DNA of 64,000 bases, taken from contig CAVQJL010000016.1 in assembly GCA_963712815.1 (NCBI GenBank), positions 62,001-126,000 of the forward strand, in the 5' to 3' direction. The stretch is from RPQJ01 sp963712815 (lineage in GTDB: Bacteria; Pseudomonadota; Gammaproteobacteria; Steroidobacterales; Steroidobacteraceae). The notes beneath the pieces are model-generated. The model had not been told where the DNA came from and did no database searches. It saw only the letters and a list, made by a program, of their open reading frames with translations. Both the position numbers and the translations under genes were made by a program. Shown here piece after piece: positions 33,677 through 42,559 of this stretch; position 1 is the stretch's first letter; each line of letters begins with the position of its first letter.

Positions 33677-35983
33677 CTACCGGAAGACGCCGCGCTCGAG
33701 GATCGTGCCGTGCCCGATCGGGCGCCCGATCGCCAGCCACACGCTATAGGACTCGGTGCTCGTCGCCCCGAAGCCGACCGTGAGCGGGCCGACCGCGGTC
33801 CTTCCCGTCAGGTACAGCGAGCCACCGTACATCATGTCTTCCTCGATGCTGTCCACGCGCTCGTAGGTCTGCCCGGCCTGCAGCCGCAGGCCCGCGTACA
33901 GGGCCCGGCCGCGGATCGTCTGGATGTCCTTGATCTTCCACAGGTAGCTGCCGCTCGCGGTCCAGTACTCGTCGGAGCGGATCTCGCCGAGCTCGAAGCC
34001 CGGGAAGCTGCCGGGCCCGCCGATGCGGAAGGTGCGATCGGCGGGCAGTTCGCTGCTCAGGTCCGAGCCGCCGGCCAGAGTCATCCAGATGACGTCGTTT
34101 CGCACCGGCAGGGCCAGGCCGAGGCCGATCTCGAGACGCTCCCAGTCCGTGTCCGCTCCCAGCGAGTCCTCGCTGCGGAAATACTCGATGGCCGCGGCGC
34201 CACCGCGCGTGGCGTTGAACGGCGTGTCGCGGTTGTCGAAGGTGAACGACGCCGTCAGGCCGGCATCGTCACGCTCGACCTCCGGCAGCAGGAGCGAGCC
34301 CGTGTTCACATCGACTTTGCGGTGCGTGTACAGGTAGCCCACCCGCAGCTGCGACCAGTTGCCGAGGTTCATGCCGGTGTCGAGGCTGCCGCCCACGTCA
34401 TTCAGGCGGTAGCGCGCGATGCGGTCGCCGTCGAGGAAGACGTACTCCCAGTTTCGAATCCAGGCGAGGCGCGGCTCGACGAAGAACCGCTGCCCGACGT
34501 CGAGCGGCTGGTACAGGCTGGTCGCAACCAGGTTCTCGGAGCCGAGCTGGACTTCGTTGCGCCACTCGCCGCCGCGCGAATTGAGCCAGGTCCGTCGGTG
34601 CTTCCCGTAGAGGGCGAACGCGATGTCGCCGCCCTCCGAGGCGTACATGCCAAGATCGAATTTCAGGAAGTCGGGGCCGATGCGCTTCTCGTGGGGTATC
34701 CACACCAGCGTCGGGTTCGATGGATCGCCTTCCAGCCGGTACTCGATCGAGTCGAAGTCCTTCAGCGCGGACATGCGCTGCGCTTCCGCGCTGATCTTCG
34801 CGGTGTCGACCACGTGGCCCGCGCTCACCTGCGATTTTTCCGCCAGGAACTCCGGGTTGACCCGTTCGAGGCCTTCGTAGCGGACCCCGGCGAGTCGGGC
34901 CTCGACCTTCTGGGACGCGGTCACTTCGCGGCGCCAGACGAGGTACTCGGCCTCCGGCAGCGCGAGAGGTTTCAGGCGTGCGGCTGCCTCCCGGGCGGCA
35001 GCCTCGCCGAGCGGGATGGTCTCCGGCACGCGCTCGAAGTCCGCCGTGCCGATGTCGCCCATGAACACGTCGATGCGCACGTCCCGATCCGTGAGCGTCT
35101 GCAGCTGCAGGGTCTCGTTGGCCTGCAGCATCACGTCCATGCTGCGGCTCATCAGCTGCGTGGCCGACTGCAGCTTCTCGCGCTGCGCCGGCGGCTCGAC
35201 GAGGTTGACCACGATCACCACGTCGGCGCACAGCTCGCGGGCCACGTCGACCGGAATGTTCCGCACCATGCCGCCGTCCGCGAGGATGTATTCGTCGGTG
35301 ATCACGGGTGCAAATGCGCCCGGGATGGCCATGCTGGCGCGCATCGCGGTGGCGAGGTCGCCCCGGTCGATCACCACCATCTCGCCGGTGACCATGTCGG
35401 TCGCGACGGCGCGGAACGGGATCGGCAGGCGGTCGAAGCTCGATTGCATGCGCGCCTGGGCGACGTAGCTGCGCAGCAGGTCCTCGATGCTGCTGGTGTT
35501 CACGAGGCCGCCTGGGACGACGACCCGCCTGTCCTTGAGCCCAAGCTCGAAGTCGTTGCTGTAGGTGACGCCGGCACGCTTCTGCTCGATCGGCTCGAGG
35601 TCGCGCTGGCCGAGGCCGCCCACCACGGATGCCCATTCGATGCCGAGCAGGAATTCCTGGAGCTGGGCGGCCGGGATGCCCGAGGCGTAGCCCGCCCCGA
35701 CGAGCGCGCCCATGCTGGTGCCCGCAATGCAGGATACGGGGACGCGCAGTTCCTCGAGCACTTTGAGCACCCCAACGTGTGCACCACCCTTGGCGCCGCC
35801 CCCGGCGAGCACGAGGCCGATGCGCGGGCGACCGGGCGCGGGGCCCGCGGATGTCTCGCTCACGGTGGGCCGGGCGACGGGCGGCGGGTTCTGGGCCGTC
35901 GCGATCGCGGGGAGGATGCAGGTGGCCACGAGCACGGCCGCCGCAATCCTTGCGCGGCGGATCCGGAGTCGAACAGGGAACAT
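33677..35983 (-). CDS. PlpD-like patatin phospholipase with C-terminal outer-membrane barrel
   Basis: 768 residues; ATG at 35983 with GAGGAG upstream. The signal peptide ends at about residue 30 (IATAQN). The patatin domain (about 52-260) has the oxyanion motif GGGAKGG (61-67), the nucleophile Ser90 in GTSMG and the catalytic Asp236 in ADGG. A POTRA-like linker (about 370-450) and a bacterial surface antigen barrel (about 460-768) follow. This order is that of PlpD of Pseudomonas, a type Vd autotransporter. It probably is a surface or released lipase. The barrel strands end with LERGVFR. Confidence 0.88.
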   Translation of the reverse strand: MFPVRLRIRRARIAAAVLVATCILPAIATAQNPPPVARPTVSETSAGPAPGRPRIGLVLAGGGAKGGAHVGVLKVLEELRVPVSCIAGTSMGALVGAGYASGIPAAQLQEFLLGIEWASVVGGLGQRDLEPIEQKRAGVTYSNDFELGLKDRRVVVPGGLVNTSSIEDLLRSYVAQARMQSSFDRLPIPFRAVATDMVTGEMVVIDRGDLATAMRASMAIPGAFAPVITDEYILADGGMVRNIPVDVARELCADVVIVVNLVEPPAQREKLQSATQLMSRSMDVMLQANETLQLQTLTDRDVRIDVFMGDIGTADFERVPETIPLGEAAAREAAARLKPLALPEAEYLVWRREVTASQKVEARLAGVRYEGLERVNPEFLAEKSQVSAGHVVDTAKISAEAQRMSALKDFDSIEYRLEGDPSNPTLVWIPHEKRIGPDFLKFDLGMYASEGGDIAFALYGKHRRTWLNSRGGEWRNEVQLGSENLVATSLYQPLDVGQRFFVEPRLAWIRNWEYVFLDGDRIARYRLNDVGGSLDTGMNLGNWSQLRVGYLYTHRKVDVNTGSLLLPEVERDDAGLTASFTFDNRDTPFNATRGGAAAIEYFRSEDSLGADTDWERLEIGLGLALPVRNDVIWMTLAGGSDLSSELPADRTFRIGGPGSFPGFELGEIRSDEYWTASGSYLWKIKDIQTIRGRALYAGLRLQAGQTYERVDSIEEDMMYGGSLYLTGRTAVGPLTVGFGATSTESYSVWLAIGRPIGHGTILERGVFR

Positions 35984-36182
35984 CGAGGTCTCCTCGGGCG
36001 CCGTGGCGCCGCAGGTCGGTGTCAGGGTCGGGTGCGGCTCGCAGCGGCGGGTGCCGCGGGCCGGACGGTCGGTCGCAAGGCAGGGGGGGCATTCAGCGGG
36101 ATCCCGGTGCCGTCGAGGATACGGGGTCGGCTGCGTTATCCTCAACGGCCGCGAACCCTTCGCCCGATCCCGGAGATCCACC

Positions 36183-37619
36183 ATGCGCGATTATCGCAAG
36201 TTCTACATCGACGGTGCGTGGGTCGAGCCGCTCCAGCCGCAGCCGCTCGACGTCGTCAATCCCGCCACCGAGGGCGTTGCGGGCGTCATCTCGCTCGGCA
36301 CGCGTGACGACGTGGACCGCGCCGTGGCCGCGGCCCAGCGTGCCTTCGAGAGCTGGTCGCGCAGTTCCCGCGAGGAACGCATGGCCCTGCTTGGCAGGAT
36401 CATCGAGGTCTACAAACGCCGCATGGACGACATGGCGCAGGCGATCAGCGAGGAGATGGGCGCCCCGATCGCGACCGTCGCCCGGCCGCTGCAGGCGCCG
36501 TCCGGGCTCGGCCACTTCATGGTGGCGCTCGGCGTGCTCAAGGATTTCGAGTTCGAGAAGCTGCAGGGCACGACGAAGATCGTGCGCGAGCCGGTCGGCG
36601 TGTGCGGGCTCATCACGCCGTGGAACTGGCCGGCGAACCAGATCGCCTGCAAGGTGGCGCCGGCGCTGGCGGCGGGCTGCACCATGGTGCTCAAGCCCTC
36701 CGAGATCGCACCGCTCTCGGGCCACGTGATGGCCGAGATCCTGCACGAGGCCGGGGTCCCGAAGGGCGTGTTCAATCTGGTGGACGGCGATGGCCCGACG
36801 GTCGGCGCGGCGCTGTCCTCGCACCCGGGCATCGACATGGTGTCGTTCACGGGCTCGACCCGGGCGGGCATCCTGGTGGACAAGGCGGCGGCCGACACGG
36901 TCAAGAAGGTGGCGCTCGAACTCGGCGGCAAGTCGCCCAACATCATCCTCGAGGGCGCACCGCTCGAGCAGGCCGTGGGCCACGGCGTCATGGTGATGAT
37001 GAACAACACCGGGCAGAGCTGTAACGCGCCCTCCCGCATGCTGGTGCCGCGGCGGCATCTTGCCGCGGTGGAGGCAATCGCGGCGGCCGTGGCCTCCACG
37101 GTGGTGGTCGGCGATCCCGCCGGCGAGGCGACGGCCATGGGACCGCAGTCCAGCGAGATGCAGTGGCGCAAGGTGCAGGGCCTGATCGAGAAGGGCATCG
37201 AGGAAGGCGCGAAACTCGTGTGCGGCGGTCCCGGGCGTCCCGAGGGTCTCGCCCGCGGCTTCTATACGAAGCCCACGATCTTCAGCAACGTCACCAACGA
37301 CATGACCATCGCCCGCGAGGAGATCTTCGGACCGGTGCTGTGCATCCTGCCTTACGACACCGAGGACGAGGCGATCCGCATCGCCAACGACACGCCCTAC
37401 GGGCTGTCCGCCTACGTGTTCGGCGACACGCACGCGCACGCCGCCCAGGTCGGCTCGCGCATCCGCGCCGGCAACGTGCACCTGAACGGCGCGAGCCTCG
37501 ACGTTTGCGGCTCGTTCGGCGGCTACAAGCAGTCAGGCCTCGGCCGCGAGTGGGGCGCGTTCGGCTTCGAGGAATTCCTCGAGGTGAAGTCGGTGTTCGG
37601 CGCCGACGCCGGGCAGTGA
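36183..37619 (+). CDS. NAD(P)-dependent aldehyde dehydrogenase
   Basis: 478 residues; ATG at 36183 with GGAG a few bases upstream. It is a class I/II aldehyde dehydrogenase: TPWNWP (Asn of the oxyanion hole), FTGSTRAG, the general base Glu in ELGGKSPN and the nucleophile Cys in NTGQSCNAPSR. The family oxidises an aldehyde to the acid with NAD(P)+. The substrate is not clear. The last codon overlaps the GTG start of a 6-phosphogluconolactonase gene (GTGA), so both are co-translated. A divergent 199-nt gap separates it from the patatin gene. Confidence 0.93.
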   Translation: MRDYRKFYIDGAWVEPLQPQPLDVVNPATEGVAGVISLGTRDDVDRAVAAAQRAFESWSRSSREERMALLGRIIEVYKRRMDDMAQAISEEMGAPIATVARPLQAPSGLGHFMVALGVLKDFEFEKLQGTTKIVREPVGVCGLITPWNWPANQIACKVAPALAAGCTMVLKPSEIAPLSGHVMAEILHEAGVPKGVFNLVDGDGPTVGAALSSHPGIDMVSFTGSTRAGILVDKAAADTVKKVALELGGKSPNIILEGAPLEQAVGHGVMVMMNNTGQSCNAPSRMLVPRRHLAAVEAIAAAVASTVVVGDPAGEATAMGPQSSEMQWRKVQGLIEKGIEEGAKLVCGGPGRPEGLARGFYTKPTIFSNVTNDMTIAREEIFGPVLCILPYDTEDEAIRIANDTPYGLSAYVFGDTHAHAAQVGSRIRAGNVHLNGASLDVCGSFGGYKQSGLGREWGAFGFEEFLEVKSVFGADAGQ

Positions 37620-38308
37620 CGGAGACCCTGGTTCTCGCCGATGCCGATGCCGTGGCGCGGGAGGCGGCTCGGACGGTCGCTGCGGCAGCCCGCGCGGCAG
37701 TGGCTGCGCGCGGACAGTTCGTCCTCGCACTCAGCGGCGGCCGGACGCCGTGGCAGATGCTGCGCGCGCTCGCCGGCGAGGAGGTGCCGTGGAGTGACGT
37801 GCACGTCTTCCAGGTCGACGAACGCGTCGCCCCGGCCGGCGATCCCGAGCGCAATCTCACGCACCTGCACGAGAGCCTGATCGGTCGCGCGGGGTTGCCG
37901 CAGCAGCAGGTCTACGCGATGCCGGTCGCGGAGGCCGACCTCGATGCTGCGGCCGCGAGCTACGCGCGCACCCTCGAGCGGGTCGCGGGCGCGTCGCCGG
38001 TCCTCGACCTCGTGCATCTCGGGCTCGGATCGGATGGCCACACGGCATCGCTGGTGCCCGGCGATCCGGCGCTTAAGGTGACCGATCGGGACGTCGCCGT
38101 GACAGGCGCCTACCTCGGCCGCAGGCGCATGACGCTCACCTACCCGATTCTCAACCGGGCGCGACGGATCCTGTGGCTCGTGACAGGGGCGGACAAGGTC
38201 GCGATGTTGCCGCGCCTGCTCGCCGCGGATTCCTCGATTCCTGCCGGGCGCGTGCATCACGACCGGGCGCTGGTGCTTGCCGACCGCGCCGCGGCCGGGC
38301 ACTCATAG
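37616..38308 (+). CDS. pgl: 6-phosphogluconolactonase
   Basis: 230 residues from a GTG at 37616 that overlaps the aldehyde dehydrogenase stop. The NagB/RpiA-type fold is marked by ALSGGRTPWQMLRAL, WSDVHVFQVDERV, ERNLTHLHESLI and HLGLGSDGHTASLVPG, the last being the family signature. It hydrolyses 6-phosphogluconolactone in the oxidative pentose phosphate pathway. No glucose-6-phosphate dehydrogenase or Gnd is nearby; coupling to an aldehyde dehydrogenase is unusual. No ribosome binding site is needed if coupled by overlap. Confidence 0.9.
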   Translation: MTETLVLADADAVAREAARTVAAAARAAVAARGQFVLALSGGRTPWQMLRALAGEEVPWSDVHVFQVDERVAPAGDPERNLTHLHESLIGRAGLPQQQVYAMPVAEADLDAAAASYARTLERVAGASPVLDLVHLGLGSDGHTASLVPGDPALKVTDRDVAVTGAYLGRRRMTLTYPILNRARRILWLVTGADKVAMLPRLLAADSSIPAGRVHHDRALVLADRAAAGHS

Positions 38309-38386
38309 ACCGGGGCGGGCGAAACGCACGCCGACGATCGATGTCAGCGCGTCGCCGCGCCCGGAATCGCCGACGTGCCAGGCGCT

Positions 38387-38794
38387 TCAGCGGCGCATGC
38401 CGCCGCGCGGCATCGGCCGCGGGGCCGGTCGCGGCGACGGGCGGCTCGTGGGCCGGGTCGAGGTCGCCGGTCGCGGTGGCGGGGCGGCCGGTCGAGTGGA
38501 CGGGCCGCCCACTTCTCCGGGCAGCGTGGTCGGACGACCGCCGCCGTCGGGCTTGTTGGGCCGATCCGGACGGTTATCGGGCGGGACGACCACGACCGGC
38601 GGGTAGGGGGCGTAATAGCCGCCGTACCAGTCCGGGCCGTAATAGCCACCGTAGCCGTAGCTCACGCCGACGCTGGTCGACACGCCACCGCTGCTGTAGC
38701 CGTCGCTGGCACAGCCGGACAGCCCGAGCATTGCCACCGTCGCCGCGCAGGCGAACGTACTCGACAGGATCTTCCGTTCACGACGCGCGTTCAT
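38387..38794 (-). CDS. small proline-rich lipoprotein
   Basis: 135 residues; ATG at 38794 with GGAGGT upstream. The signal ends in LSGC, a good lipobox (Cys at about residue 28). The mature part has a Gly/Tyr-rich stretch with repeated YGGYY, then a long Pro/Arg/Thr/Ser-rich tail. Such low-complexity tails often bind peptidoglycan or stay extended in the periplasm. No family is recognised. It follows a VOC-domain protein whose true stop overlaps this start. Confidence 0.6.
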   Translation of the reverse strand: MNARRERKILSSTFACAATVAMLGLSGCASDGYSSGGVSTSVGVSYGYGGYYGPDWYGGYYAPYPPVVVVPPDNRPDRPNKPDGGGRPTTLPGEVGGPSTRPAAPPPRPATSTRPTSRPSPRPAPRPMPRGGMRR

Positions 38795-39691
38795 CGCGAC
38801 ACCTCCGGGTCGGGCAGTTGGGCGATGCCGACGGGCGCACCCGTGGGATCGGCGACGACGGCGACGATCGCGCGCTTCATGCCGACCGGCTCGCGCAGGA
38901 TCTTGCCGCCGGCGGCCCTCGCCCTCTCGACTGCGGCCTTCACGTCCATGACGCGCACGTAGGGCAGCCAGGTGGTCGAGAGACGATCGTCCTCCTTGCT
39001 GCATGATGCCGGCCCGGACGAAGCCGCCGGAGACGAGGTGCACGCCCGGTCGTGCGCCGTCGTCCGGCAGTGGCAGCACCTCGTAGCCGATTACCGCGCC
39101 GTAGAATTTCGCGGCGCGCTCGACGTCGGCCGTCCACAGGTCGAGCCAGACCCACTCGTTCACGTCGGCGAAGTAGTCGGCGGGGTCGCCGTGCTTCGAG
39201 CGGACGACGCCGAACAGCGCGCCCTCGGGATCCTGGAAGACGGCCGTCTCGCCGCGCTCGCCGAGCATCACCGGCGCGAGAACGACCTTGCCGCCGCCAT
39301 CGGTCACGGCCTTCGCCGCGGCGGGCACGTCGGTCACGGACGCGAGCGCCACCCAGCGTGCCGTCGGCACCTCGTCCTTCAGCGCGCGCCGGTCGAACAC
39401 CATGCCGCCGATCGGCAGGCCGTCCGCCAGCACCAGCGTGTAGGTGTCGAAGTCATCCTCGCCGCCGTAGGTTTCGAAGGTCCAGCCGAACACCTTGCCG
39501 TAGAAATCCGCGGCGAGCGCGACGTCGGCGGTGACGAGGTCGGCCCAGATCCAGCGGCCGGGCGTGTACTGGCCGGTAGGCGGATCGACGATCGGCGGCC
39601 AGAAGCGGTCGGCGGCTTCGGCCGCGAGCGCTGCGGTGCCGAGCGCTGCGACGGCAGCGGCGGCGCGGAGGAATCGACCGGGGTCAGGCAT
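38791..39691 (-). CDS. exported two-domain VOC protein (frame broken by one extra base)
   Basis: A signal peptide ends about residue 27. Two vicinal-oxygen-chelate (glyoxalase/bleomycin-resistance-like) domains follow, about 40-150 and 165-285 of a corrected 299-residue chain, with the paired ADFYGKVFGWTFE and AKFYGAVIGYEV motifs. The open frame is shifted near 38991-39003. The first frame reads MQQGG and then turns into arginine-rich sequence. The other frame reads KEDDRLSTTWLPYVRVMDVK and continues through a normal VOC end to a stop overlapping the lipoprotein start. A net +1 insertion (span 901 nt) explains it. Likely a sequencing error; a true pseudogene is possible. Confidence 0.65.
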
Positions 39692-39762
39692 CTCGATCTC
39701 ACGAATTGATGCGATGGCATGGATGGTAGCATCGCCCGCGCAACGCCCCCGTCCGGCCGACA

Positions 39763-41271
39763 TCAGGTAGCCGCGACCGGCGGGCGCCGCCCGGCCCAGG
39801 GATGTGCCGCCTCGAGTGCGAACGCGAGCTCGAGCAGCGTGCGCTCGTCGCCCGCCTTCGCGGCGAAGTGGCTGCCGATGGGCAGGCCGGCTCGCGACCA
39901 GTGCAGCGGCACCGACATGCCGGGCGTGCCCGCGCCGTTCTGGATGGGCGTGAAGCCGACGTAGCCCGTTGCGCGCTCGAAGTGCGTCTCGAACGGCAGG
40001 TCGGGGGCCAGCTCGCCGATGCGAAAGGGGAGCCGCGTCGCGACGGGCGTCAGCAGCACGTCGTAGCGCTCGTGAAACGAAGCGCATGCGGCCGACGTGG
40101 AGCGGATCATCGCTACCGCGGCCTCGAAGCCGTTGCGCCGCGCACGGTAGTAGTCGCGCAGGCCGAGCGTCCAGGGCTCGAGGTCGGCGTCGGTGAGCGG
40201 GCGGCCGAGTCGCTTCTCGAGGCCGTCGGCGATCATCGCTGCGCCCGAGGACCAGTACAGCATGAAGGCCGACAGCAGCTCGCGCTTCGGCAGGGGCAGT
40301 GGAGCCAGCTCGACGCGGTGCCCGAGCGCCTCGCACTTGCGGGCCGTGTCGTCGATCGCAGCGCGTACCTCGGGATCGAGCGCAGTGCCGGCCAGCGGCT
40401 CTAGGTCGAGCCCGATGCGCAGCCGGCGGGCGGACGGCGCGCCGACGATGCCGATCGGCTCGAACACCTGCTCGGCACCGGTGCGCTCCGTGTAGGCAAG
40501 CCAGTGCGCGCTGTCGCGGACGCTGACGGAGACGGCATGGGTGCTCGCGATCTCCACCGGCCCCGTGGGTCGGCCCAGCGGCACGGTTCGTCCGCGCGAA
40601 GGCTTGAGCCCGAACAACCCGCAGCAGGACGCCGGGACGCGGATCGAGCCGCCGCCGTCGGTCGCGTGCGCGATCGGCACGACGCGCGCGGCCACGAGCG
40701 CCGCCGCGCCGCCCGAGGAGCCGCCGGGGCTGTAGTCGAGGTTCCAGGGATTGCGCGTCGGCCCGTGCAGCAGCGGTTCCGTGGAGCCTGTGAGGCCGAA
40801 CTCCGGCGTGCTGCTCTTGCCGAGGAACACGAGGCCGGCGCGCTCGAGCGCGTCCACGTACGGGCCCTGCTCGGTCGCGGGCGACAGCCCGAAGGAGCGC
40901 GACCCGGAGCGCGTCGGCAGGCCGCGCAGGTCGTCGAGGTCCTTGACGAAGCTCGGCACACCGGCGAACGGACCGGCCGGCGTCGTGGCGGCGCGCGCCC
41001 GCGCCCGCTCGTAGTTTTCGGTGACGATGGCGTTGAGCGAAGCGTCGAGCGCCTGTGCCCGGGCGATGGCGGCCTCGACGGCTTCCCGGGCGGTCAGTCG
41101 TCCCGAACGGATGGCAGCGGCGGTGGCGACGCCGTCGAGGTCGGCAAGCGGCCCCGGCGGAACGGGCGCGGACGGTCGGGCCGGACCGCGCACGCAGCCG
41201 ACCGCCAGGCCGGCCAGCGGCAGCGCGAGTGCGGCATTCAGGACGTCGCGCCTCGAAAAATGTGGCTTCAT
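39763..41271 (-). CDS. Tat-exported lipoprotein amidase
   Basis: 502 residues. The N-terminus combines a twin-arginine start (SRRDVLNAAL) with a lipobox (LAVGC, Cys26), so the protein should be folded in the cytoplasm, exported and lipid-anchored. The amidase signature family is shown by the catalytic Lys110 (SFVKD), GGSSGG with Ser185 or Ser186 as the bridging serine, and Ser209 in DGGGSIRVPAS as the nucleophile. Members hydrolyse amides, including aryl and acyl amides; the substrate is unknown. It is divergent from an acyl-CoA dehydrogenase gene. Confidence 0.88.
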   Translation of the reverse strand: MKPHFSRRDVLNAALALPLAGLAVGCVRGPARPSAPVPPGPLADLDGVATAAAIRSGRLTAREAVEAAIARAQALDASLNAIVTENYERARARAATTPAGPFAGVPSFVKDLDDLRGLPTRSGSRSFGLSPATEQGPYVDALERAGLVFLGKSSTPEFGLTGSTEPLLHGPTRNPWNLDYSPGGSSGGAAALVAARVVPIAHATDGGGSIRVPASCCGLFGLKPSRGRTVPLGRPTGPVEIASTHAVSVSVRDSAHWLAYTERTGAEQVFEPIGIVGAPSARRLRIGLDLEPLAGTALDPEVRAAIDDTARKCEALGHRVELAPLPLPKRELLSAFMLYWSSGAAMIADGLEKRLGRPLTDADLEPWTLGLRDYYRARRNGFEAAVAMIRSTSAACASFHERYDVLLTPVATRLPFRIGELAPDLPFETHFERATGYVGFTPIQNGAGTPGMSVPLHWSRAGLPIGSHFAAKAGDERTLLELAFALEAAHPWAGRRPPVAAT

Positions 41272-41413
41272 GGGTCCCCCCCGGGTCGTGCTGGTACTCG
41301 AACTCCGGGTCGCACGGACGCCGGAGCGGCAAACCTATCCGCCTCTGGACAAGAACACCAGTTTGCGGGTGTCATGCCGGGTCGACCCGAGCCACAGCCG
41401 AGAGAGTCCCGCC

Positions 41414-42559
41414 GTGACCGACTACCGCTCCCCCTGGATGGACGACGACCTGGAAATGTTCCGCGACGCGGCGCGCCGCTTCGTCGAGAACGAGATCGTG
41501 CCCAACGACGCGCGCTGGCGCGAGCAGCACCACGTGGATCGGGCGATCTGGAACAAGGCGGGCGAGGTGGGCCTGCTGTGCACCGACATCCCGGCCGAGT
41601 ACGGCGGCCTTGGCGGCGATGCCCGTCACGAGGCGGTGGTGGTCGAGGAGGTGGGGCGGCGCGGCATCACGAGCTTCGGCCACTCGGTGCACAGCATCGT
41701 GGCGCACTACGTGCTCAATTACGGCTCCGAGGCACAGAAGCTGGACTGGTTGCCGCGCATGGCGTCGGGCGAGCTGGTGGGCGCGATCGCAATGACCGAG
41801 CCGGGCGCCGGTTCCGACCTGAAGGCGGTGAATACCCGCGCCGTACGCGACGGCGACCACTACGTGCTCAACGGCACCAAGACCTTCATCTCGAACGGCC
41901 TGCACGCGGGGCTCGTGGGCGTCGTGGCGAAGACCGACCCCGCGCAAGGTGCCAAGGGCATCTCCATCATCATGGCCGAGACGAAGGACCTTCCCGGCTA
42001 CCGCGTCGGCCGCGTGCTCGACAAGATCGGGCAGAACGGCTGGGACACCGCCGAGATGTTCTTCGACGACTGCCGCGTGCCGGCCGACTGCCTGCTCGGC
42101 CCGGCCGAGGGCCAGGGCTTCGTGCAGCTGATGCGCGACCTGCCCTACGAGCGCGCGCTGCTCGCGCTCGGCGGCGTGGCGGCGATGGAGTACGCGCTCG
42201 GTCTCACCGTCGAGTACACCCGCAGCCGCAAGGCCTTCGGGCAGGCGCTGCTCGAGATGCAGAACACCCGCTTCAAGCTGGCCGAGGTCAAGACCGACGT
42301 GCAGGTGGCGCGGGTGTTCATCGACGACTGCATCCTGAAGCTCAAGGAAGGCAAGCTCGACACCGTCACCGCGTCCATGGCGAAGCTGTGGATCACCAAC
42401 GCGCAGTGCCGCGTGATGGACGAGTGCCTGCAGCTGTTCGGCGGTTACGGCTACATGCGCGAGTATCCGATCTCGCAGCTCTACACCGATGCGCGGGTGC
42501 AGCGCATCTACGGCGGCGCCGACGAGATCATGAAGGAGATCGTGGCGAGGTCGCTGTGA
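41414..42559 (+). CDS. acyl-CoA dehydrogenase (long-chain/isovaleryl-type active site)
   Basis: 381 residues from a GTG at 41414 (an ATG at 41438 is the alternative). It has the three-domain FAD-dependent fold: MTEPGAGSDLKAVNT, TKTFISNG, the C-terminal LQLFGGYGYMREYPISQLYTDARVQRIYGGADEIMKEI. The usual catalytic Glu in YEG is replaced by Gly (IYGG). Instead Glu occurs in LPYERALLAL, the position of the base in long-chain and isovaleryl-CoA dehydrogenases. The chain-length or branched-chain substrate cannot be fixed. The stop overlaps the next gene (GTGA), a CaiB-type CoA transferase. Confidence 0.92.
   Translation: MTDYRSPWMDDDLEMFRDAARRFVENEIVPNDARWREQHHVDRAIWNKAGEVGLLCTDIPAEYGGLGGDARHEAVVVEEVGRRGITSFGHSVHSIVAHYVLNYGSEAQKLDWLPRMASGELVGAIAMTEPGAGSDLKAVNTRAVRDGDHYVLNGTKTFISNGLHAGLVGVVAKTDPAQGAKGISIIMAETKDLPGYRVGRVLDKIGQNGWDTAEMFFDDCRVPADCLLGPAEGQGFVQLMRDLPYERALLALGGVAAMEYALGLTVEYTRSRKAFGQALLEMQNTRFKLAEVKTDVQVARVFIDDCILKLKEGKLDTVTASMAKLWITNAQCRVMDECLQLFGGYGYMREYPISQLYTDARVQRIYGGADEIMKEIVARSL

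Noticed and set aside
33578..36307. 909-codon plus-strand frame
   Set aside because: Antisense to the patatin gene, which has intact catalytic motifs and a barrel.
38387..39691. Single fused VOC-lipoprotein gene
   Set aside because: The apparent fusion arises from a one-base shift; the arginine-rich linker is out-of-frame VOC sequence, and the lipoprotein has its own start, ribosome binding site and lipobox.
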